12,498 bases of DNA. Source: Candidatus Peribacteria bacterium (GTDB lineage Bacteria > Patescibacteriota > Gracilibacteria > UBA1369 > LOWO2-01-FULL-3). Under the pieces are notes generated by a model, which searched no databases, was not told the DNA's origin, and was given only the letters and a program-made list of their open reading frames with translations. Below, piece after piece: positions 8,376 through 12,498 of this stretch. Every line of letters starts with the position of its first letter. Position 1 is the stretch's first letter. The DNA lies in NCBI GenBank assembly GCA_943359415.1, contig CALRHQ010000026.1:1-12498 (forward strand), read 5' to 3'. The position numbers were made by a program, and so were the translations under genes.

Positions 8376-8549
8376 TTATTTGTTAGTTACGAATCCAAAC
8401 ATCAAGCTTATTACTCTATCTTTCATTCCTTCCGTTTCTCTTATTCCATTCATTTGAAGTGTTAAGTCTGTAATATCGCAGGAACAGTATTGGCATGCTG
8501 CTGCATTGCTCGATATAGATTTCCCGCAAGATAAACAGTTTATGATCAT
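8376..8549 (-). CDS. Small zinc-ribbon protein (57 aa)
   Basis: ATG at 8549-8547 opens a 57-codon frame ending in TAA at 8378-8376. The protein begins MIINCLSCGK and continues with AACQYCSCDI, so two CxxC knuckles (Cys5/Cys8 and Cys19/Cys22, plus Cys24) are spaced as in short zinc ribbons. The rest (residues 27-57) is a charged then hydrophobic helix ending in GFVTNK. The frame starts ten bases after the stop of the HTH gene on the same strand, so the two are probably cotranscribed. The upstream AAGAAA is at best a weak ribosome binding site. Such ribbons bind nucleic acid or mediate protein contacts. Which applies here cannot be told, but pairing with a DNA-binding protein suggests a regulatory partner. 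The gene is short enough to be missed by many gene finders. Confidence 0.75.
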   Translation of the reverse strand: MIINCLSCGKSISSNAAACQYCSCDITDLTLQMNGIRETEGMKDRVISLMFGFVTNK

Positions 8550-8559
8550 TTTCTTGATT

Positions 8560-8826
8560 TTAGATTATGAAATAGTGCCCATCCTTCGTCTCTTCAATCT
8601 TTACTTCTTCTCTAATAATTTCTCTAACAATTTCCTTTTTCTCTTTTTTGGACTTATTTGTCATCCTTTCTTCAATAAATCCTTCCACATCGCTTTGTTT
8701 AATACGATATACTCTTCCCAATTTCATTCCGTTCAGTTTGCCGTCCTTAAGGAATTTTAATATTGTGAAGGGATGCACTTGGAGGATCTGAGCTACCTGA
8801 TCTGTTGTAAGAAATTTCTCTTCCAT
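8560..8826 (-). CDS. Excisionase-like (MerR-type) HTH DNA-binding protein (88 aa)
   Basis: Residues 4-55 match the winged-helix layout of the excisionase/HTH_17 family: LTTDQVAQILQVHPFTILKF supplies the helix-turn-helix, KDGKLNGMKLGRVYRI the wing, and KQSDVEGFIEER the closing helix. A highly charged Lys/Glu tail (about 56-80) and a short DGHYFII end follow. Stand-alone proteins of this type are known either as recombination directionality factors or as small transcription regulators. No integrase, att site or phage gene is visible here, so a regulator is more likely. ATG at 8826 has no Shine-Dalgarno. About 40 bases upstream lies a sigma-70-like promoter, with phased TAAACTTTA sites between promoter and start, suggesting autoregulation. 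The zinc-ribbon gene follows after ten bases. Confidence 0.88.
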   Translation of the reverse strand: MEEKFLTTDQVAQILQVHPFTILKFLKDGKLNGMKLGRVYRIKQSDVEGFIEERMTNKSKKEKKEIVREIIREEVKIEETKDGHYFII

Positions 8827-8837
8827 TGATTTAATTT

Positions 8838-8873
8838 ATTAAACTTTATTTAACTTTATTAAAGTTTAGTAAA
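8838..8873. repeat. 36-base operator-like block, copy 1 (proximal)
   Basis: TAAACTTTA at 8840-8848 faces its reverse complement at 8860-8868, with a one-mismatch copy, TTAACTTTA, at 8850-8858. The three sites start 10 bases apart, on one face of the helix. The block matches copy 2 at 32 of 36 positions. It begins at the -10 element and ends 11 bases before the HTH start codon, where a bound protein would block transcription. Confidence 0.65.
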
Positions 8874-8901
8874 TTGTACCATTTTTAGAGAAACTTTACA
8901 A
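8873..8901 (-). promoter_or_regulatory. Sigma-70-like promoter for the HTH/zinc-ribbon unit
   Basis: On the minus strand, TTGTAA (8901-8896, four of six matches to TTGACA) is separated by exactly 17 bases from TACAAT (8878-8873, five of six matches to TATAAT). The expected start is near 8866, inside the proximal operator block, leaving a 5' leader of about 40 bases. A one-mismatch TAAACTTTA site (8890-8898) overlaps the -35 side. Chance matches are common in AT-rich DNA, but spacing and position are both right. Confidence 0.55.
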
Positions 8902-9086
8902 CATCCTCCTTATTTTTTTAAGATACCTTTCTAGGGCGACCCAAATTTAACACACTCTTTTTAACTTTTCAATAGTTTTTTTAATTTTCATCAAGTTAAT
9001 TAAACTTTAGACAATTTTATATACATAAACCGATTTCATTATATTCAGCAAATAAGCTTAAATCCATTCTAAAAATAGTCAAAACC

Positions 9087-9122
9087 ATTAAACTTTATTA
9101 AATTCTATTAAAGTTTATTAAA
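9087..9122. repeat. 36-base operator-like block, copy 2 (distal)
   Basis: This is the second copy of the 36-base block, differing from the proximal one at four positions, none of them in the outer arms. TAAACTTTA (9089-9097) and its reverse complement (9109-9117) again start 20 bases apart; the middle site is degraded to TAAATTCTA. It lies 23 bases past the uvrA stop and about 250 bases from copy 1. Confidence 0.6.
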
Positions 9123-9144
9123 CTATTCCTAGTTTCGAGATATG

Positions 9145-12057
9145 TTACATAATTTTCTTTAACCACACTCCTGTATGAGAGTTTTTTACCTTTATTACTT
9201 CTTCAGGAGTTCCTTCTGCGACGATTACCCCTCCATTTTCACCACCGTCCGGTCCCATATCTATGATGTGATCTACTGATTTTATTACGTCTAAATTATG
9301 TTCTATCACAATGACTGTATTTTCCTTATCTACTAGCTTTTGTAATACATTTAGGAGTTTCCTTACATCATCGAAATGCAAACCTGTTGTTGGCTCATCT
9401 AGGACATATATTGTCTTTCCTGTTGAGCGTTTTGAGAGCTCTGTTGCTAATTTTATACGTTGAGCCTCACCTCCTGACAAAGTTGTTGCTGATTGACCAA
9501 GGTGAATATAGCTCAAACCAACTTCACATAATGTTTTTAGCTTTGATTTTACTGCTGGTATAGCATTAAAGAATTCCAATGACTCCTCTGCAGTCATTTC
9601 TAATACTTCATGTATGTTTTTCCCTCTATATCTTACCTCAAGAGCTTCTTCGTTGTATCTTTTTCCCTTACATGTTTCACATGGCACATAAACGTCAGGC
9701 AAAAAATGCATTTCTATCCTTTTTATTCCATCTCCACTACACGCTTCGCATCGTCCACCTTTAACATTGAAGCTGAAACGACCTGATTTATACCCTCTGA
9801 GCTTTGCTTCCGGTGTTTGGGCGAATAAATCTCTTATTTCCGTGAAAACTCCTGTATATGTCGCTGGATTTGACCTAGGTGTCCGTCCTATAGGAGATTG
9901 ATCTATGCTTATGATCTTATCTAAGTATTCCATGCCCTTTATTTCTTTGTGTGCCCCAGGCATCGCCTTGGATCCATATAAATTTTTTGCGACCGCACGT
10001 ACAAGAATATCGTTTATAAGTGTTGATTTTCCAGATCCAGAAACTCCTGTAACTCCTACGAACATTCCAAGTGGGAATTTTGCAGTTACATTTTTCAAGT
10101 TATGCTCAGTTGCCCCTACCAATACCAATGATTTACCATTTCCCTTTCTTCTCACTGCAGGAATCTCTATTTTTGCTTTCCCTGAAAGATATTTTCCTGT
10201 CAAAGAATTTGGATTTTTCATGATTTCTTCCGGAGTTCCACGTGCCACAACATTTCCACCATGCTTTCCTGCTCCTGGACCTATGTCTAAAATATAGTCT
10301 GAAGCGAGCATCGTATCTATATCGTGTTCTACGACAATTACAGTATTGCCTAATTCTTTTAATGAAATCAGTGTTTTAATGAGCTTATCGTTATCATTTT
10401 GATGCAAGCCGATACTTGGTTCATCCAGTACATAAATAACGCCTGAAAGCTTTGATCCTATTTGTGTGGCAAGCCTTATTCTTTGAGCTTCACCTCCTGA
10501 AAGAGTGTTTGCCGCTCTTTCCAATGTTAAATATGCCAATCCAACGTTATCCAAAAAATTCAGTCTATTTTTTACTTCTTGGAAAATTTGCCTTCCGATT
10601 TCCTGTTTCATAGGACTTAATGAAAGCGTACTAAAGAAACTTATGGCTTTCTTTACAGAAAATTCTGTAATATCTATGATTGAAAGATTGTCTATTTTTA
10701 CAGCCAGTATTTCAGGTTTTAGACGCTTTCCCTTACATGAAGGACATTGAAGCACTCTCATGTATTCCTCTATTTTTTTCCTTACATATTCAGATTCCGT
10801 TTCCATAAACCTTCTTTCAAGATTTGGAATAACCCCTTCAAATGATGTTTCGTATTCTCCTTTGAATTTACTTGTTTTCTCTACATCATCATCTTCATTA
10901 TCGTCTACATTTCCTATAGTGACCGTATATTTCCTCGATTTGTCTCCGTATAAAACAATTTTCATTGATTCCTCTGATAAACTTTTGACCGGTGTATTCA
11001 TCGAAAATCCGTTTGCTTTGGCCACTTTTTCAAGTATTTTGTTGTACCATGTCAGATGTGATGTTGTAGCAGACCATGGCATTATTGCTCCTTCAGCCAA
11101 TGTCAGATTTTTGCTTGGAATAAGCAATTGTGGGTCTATTTCAAGTTTTGTTCCAAGCCCATGACATTCTTCACAAGCTCCGTGCGGACTATTGAATGAA
11201 AAACTTCTTGGCGAAATTTCCGGAACATTTATGTGACATGTTGGACATGCAAAATGCTCTGAATATATTTTTTCTTCTTCAGTATCGTTATTTAGTATGA
11301 TTGTAAGCCCTTCTCCGTGTTTTAACGCTGTCTCTATCGAATCGGATAAACGTGTTCTATTTGGATTTGGCATATCTATTTCTTGGCCTGAAGAAAGTTT
11401 TTGTACTTTTTTCTTCATATCTTTTACAACAAGTCTATCTACGACTATTTCAATATTGTGTTTTTTGTTTTCGTCCAGCTCAGGGACTTCCAGTATAGAA
11501 TAGACTTCCCCATCAATTCTCACCCTAACGAATCCTTCTTTTTTGGCTTTATCAAGGGCTTTCGTGTGCTGCCCCTTTCTGTCTCGAATGACTGGCGAAA
11601 GAACAAGTATTTTTGTGTTTTCTGGCATAGAGATAACTTCCTCCATAATTTGTTGTGGAGTTTGTCTTTCAATCGGTTTTTTGCAAATCGGACAGTGAGG
11701 TGTCCCCACTTTTGCAAAAAGAAGTCTCAAAAAGTCATAAATTTCAGTTACTGTACCGACTGTTGATCTTGGATTTCTTGGTGCACTTTTTTGATCAATT
11801 GAAATTGCCGGAGAAAGTCCTTCTATAGATTCTACGTCCGGTTTTTCCATCAATTGCAGGAAATTTCTAGCGTATGTTGATAGACTTTCCACGTATCTTC
11901 TTTGACCTTCGGCGTAGATAGTATCGAACGCCAAAGATGACTTACCTGAGCCGGAAAGCCCGGTAATCACAGTGAATTTATCGCGTGGAATTTCCACATC
12001 AATATTCTTCAAATTGTGCAACTTTGCACCCTTAACTATTATCTTATCTCTCTGCAT
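9145..12057 (-). CDS. uvrA: UvrABC system protein A (excinuclease ABC subunit A)
   Basis: UvrA is the damage-sensing ATPase of nucleotide excision repair; it loads UvrB on DNA lesions. All hallmarks are present: the first Walker A GLSGSGKSS (residues 33-41), an early CPIC motif (about 120), the first zinc module from CPTC to CEEC (about 270-300), CPSCKGKRL (about 440), the signature LSGGEAQRIRLA (about 520), the second Walker A GVSGSGKST (about 670), the second zinc module from CEAC to CETC (about 765-790), the second signature LSGGEAQRIKLA (about 860), then LDEPTTGLH. The length of 970 residues is normal for the family. I chose ATG at 12057 because it places MQRDKIIVKGA and the first Walker A where UvrA proteins normally have them. 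An in-frame TTG at 12114 would add 19 unconserved residues and overlap the upstream stop. An acidic insert (DDNEDDDVEK) sits before the FEGVIPNLERR region. The gene appears intact and functional. Confidence 0.97.
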   Translation of the reverse strand: MQRDKIIVKGAKLHNLKNIDVEIPRDKFTVITGLSGSGKSSLAFDTIYAEGQRRYVESLSTYARNFLQLMEKPDVESIEGLSPAISIDQKSAPRNPRSTVGTVTEIYDFLRLLFAKVGTPHCPICKKPIERQTPQQIMEEVISMPENTKILVLSPVIRDRKGQHTKALDKAKKEGFVRVRIDGEVYSILEVPELDENKKHNIEIVVDRLVVKDMKKKVQKLSSGQEIDMPNPNRTRLSDSIETALKHGEGLTIILNNDTEEEKIYSEHFACPTCHINVPEISPRSFSFNSPHGACEECHGLGTKLEIDPQLLIPSKNLTLAEGAIMPWSATTSHLTWYNKILEKVAKANGFSMNTPVKSLSEESMKIVLYGDKSRKYTVTIGNVDDNEDDDVEKTSKFKGEYETSFEGVIPNLERRFMETESEYVRKKIEEYMRVLQCPSCKGKRLKPEILAVKIDNLSIIDITEFSVKKAISFFSTLSLSPMKQEIGRQIFQEVKNRLNFLDNVGLAYLTLERAANTLSGGEAQRIRLATQIGSKLSGVIYVLDEPSIGLHQNDNDKLIKTLISLKELGNTVIVVEHDIDTMLASDYILDIGPGAGKHGGNVVARGTPEEIMKNPNSLTGKYLSGKAKIEIPAVRRKGNGKSLVLVGATEHNLKNVTAKFPLGMFVGVTGVSGSGKSTLINDILVRAVAKNLYGSKAMPGAHKEIKGMEYLDKIISIDQSPIGRTPRSNPATYTGVFTEIRDLFAQTPEAKLRGYKSGRFSFNVKGGRCEACSGDGIKRIEMHFLPDVYVPCETCKGKRYNEEALEVRYRGKNIHEVLEMTAEESLEFFNAIPAVKSKLKTLCEVGLSYIHLGQSATTLSGGEAQRIKLATELSKRSTGKTIYVLDEPTTGLHFDDVRKLLNVLQKLVDKENTVIVIEHNLDVIKSVDHIIDMGPDGGENGGVIVAEGTPEEVIKVKNSHTGVWLKKIM

Positions 12058-12085
12058 GAAATTATTTTGATTTACGCAAGCGGAG

Positions 12086-12114
12086 ATTCTAACATGCTTT
12101 TTTGGAATGTTCAA
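12086..12114 (-). promoter_or_regulatory. Possible sigma-70-like promoter for uvrA
   Basis: On the minus strand, TTGAAC (12114-12109, four of six) is followed after exactly 17 bases by TAGAAT (12091-12086, five of six). The expected start near 12079 would leave a leader of about 21 bases before ATG 12057. This also explains the TTG at 12114 as a -35 element rather than a start codon. I see no LexA-type palindrome, so SOS control is not supported. Confidence 0.35.
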
Positions 12115-12498
12115 GCATTTGGAGTATTTCGTTCGTTCTTTAGAAGTTTGCCGTATTTCTTGTGATTTTCTTTCTTTTTGAAAAGATAATTTAATGTCAT
12201 ATATCCACCCAATAGGAATGGAACAATAAGAAATGTTAAATTCATTTCAAGGAAAATGTTGAAAATCGCGTGAAGTCCGATCGAAATCAAAAGCCCTTCA
12301 AATATATTTTGTTCATAAAATAATTTTTCTTTTCTAACACTTAACATCTTGTGTACCCACTTTGTCCAATGTGATCTGTTTTCTTTTATTTCTTCCTGTA
12401 AAATTGGTGTCGCAAAGTGCGCTATTCCGTAGTAGTAACCCAAAATTCCAGAAAAAATCAGATGTGCGAGTGTGGAGAATGACGATCTGAATAAAAAT
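12111..12498 (-). CDS. PrsW-family intramembrane metalloprotease, C-terminal part
   Basis: The frame is open from the window edge to TGA at 12113-12111, giving 128 visible residues. The 5' part, with the expected glutamate-rich motif, lies outside the window. Two PrsW-type motifs are visible. The first is RSSFSTLAHLIFSGILGYYY: an Arg, then a His in a membrane helix with small residues. The second is GLLISIGLHAIFNIFLE: the His/Asn motif of a later helix. A last hydrophobic segment (LTFLIVPFLLGGYM) and a basic tail, KKKENHKKYGK, follow. PrsW proteases of Bacillus cleave an anti-sigma factor in the membrane; many relatives have no known substrate. Apparent TTG start at 12443 is just an internal Leu codon. 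It lies 53 bases upstream of uvrA on the same strand. This is the only gene in the window ending in TGA. Confidence 0.8.
   Translation of the reverse strand, partial: FLFRSSFSTLAHLIFSGILGYYYGIAHFATPILQEEIKENRSHWTKWVHKMLSVRKEKLFYEQNIFEGLLISIGLHAIFNIFLEMNLTFLIVPFLLGGYMTLNYLFKKKENHKKYGKLLKNERNTPNA

Larger units (their letters stand above)
8827..9144 (-). promoter_or_regulatory. AT-rich regulatory gap upstream of the HTH gene
   Basis: This 318-base gap between the uvrA stop and the HTH start holds no gene I can support. It holds at least seven exact or one-mismatch copies of TAAACTTTA: 8840-8848, 8850-8858 (one mismatch), 8860-8868 (reversed), 8890-8898 (one mismatch), 9001-9009, 9089-9097 and 9109-9117 (reversed). 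A promoter sits at 8873-8901. The spread of sites over about 280 bases would suit a regulator that acts cooperatively or by looping. No clear terminator for uvrA is present. Confidence 0.6.

Noticed and set aside
8506..8760. Plus-strand 84-codon frame over the HTH gene
   Set aside because: It is Phe-rich, typical of the complement of Lys-rich AT-rich coding sequence, and the minus-strand frame has a clear HTH domain.
8896..8911. AAGGAGG on the minus strand (8911-8905), a perfect Shine-Dalgarno, upstream of the HTH gene
   Set aside because: The only nearby frames are ATG TTG TAA and similar two-codon stubs, and it lies upstream of the predicted promoter start, so no leader peptide can be supported.
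9120..9135. Small hairpin AAACTA/TAGTTT after uvrA as a terminator
   Set aside because: The stem is only six A/T-rich base pairs and no T-tract follows in the direction of uvrA transcription; it also overlaps the repeat block.
8827..9144. CRISPR array or phage attachment site in the repeat-rich gap
   Set aside because: The repeats are short, AT-rich, in both orientations and at uneven distances, with no unique spacers of constant length and no cas or integrase gene in view.
9905..11164. Plus-strand open frames of 130 and 134 codons at 9905-10297 and 10760-11164
   Set aside because: They are antisense to the fully conserved uvrA coding sequence, with no independent motif; they are shadows.
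1..12498. Possible TGA-as-glycine code (Gracilibacteria/Absconditabacteria)
   Set aside because: No in-frame TGA interrupts any of the long genes, including about 970 codons of uvrA, where a recoded genome would use TGA for many glycines; the PrsW gene ends in TGA.

Overview
The window looks like chromosomal DNA of an AT-rich bacterium, roughly one third G+C by eye. My best guess is a Candidate Phyla Radiation (Patescibacteria) lineage. The reasons are tightly packed genes with gaps of 1-4 bases, almost no Shine-Dalgarno sequences, and a very large S-layer-type surface protein followed by exported proteins of no recognisable family. Every long gene is open under the standard code, and one gene ends in TGA. 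This argues against the Gracilibacteria/Absconditabacteria, which read TGA as glycine. The lineage call is an inference from style, not from a marker gene.

There are two convergent blocks. The plus-strand block (1-8255) is one apparent operon of five genes. The first is the 3' part of a giant surface protein whose start lies outside the window. It carries a Pro/Leu-rich segment, a helical region, beta domains, three SLH-like repeats and a calcium-loop motif. Four genes follow almost without spacing: 197, 223, 625 and 383 codons, each with an N-terminal signal peptide or anchor, mostly helical, with a Cys close to the C-terminus. None has a function I recognise. The set reads as a surface-anchored protein plus exported partners, and it is the best candidate here for an undescribed system. 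The block ends at a strong hairpin terminator (8271-8300) that can work in both directions.

The minus-strand block (12498 down to 8376) holds the C-terminal part of a PrsW-type intramembrane protease, a full-length uvrA, and, after a 318-base AT-rich gap, a two-gene unit. That unit is an 88-codon excisionase-like HTH protein and a 57-codon zinc-ribbon protein. The gap carries a good sigma-70-type promoter and several copies of a 9-mer, TAAACTTTA, arranged in two near-identical 36-base blocks. In each block the sites are phased by 10 bases. One block lies between the promoter and the HTH gene, which suggests autoregulation by the HTH protein.
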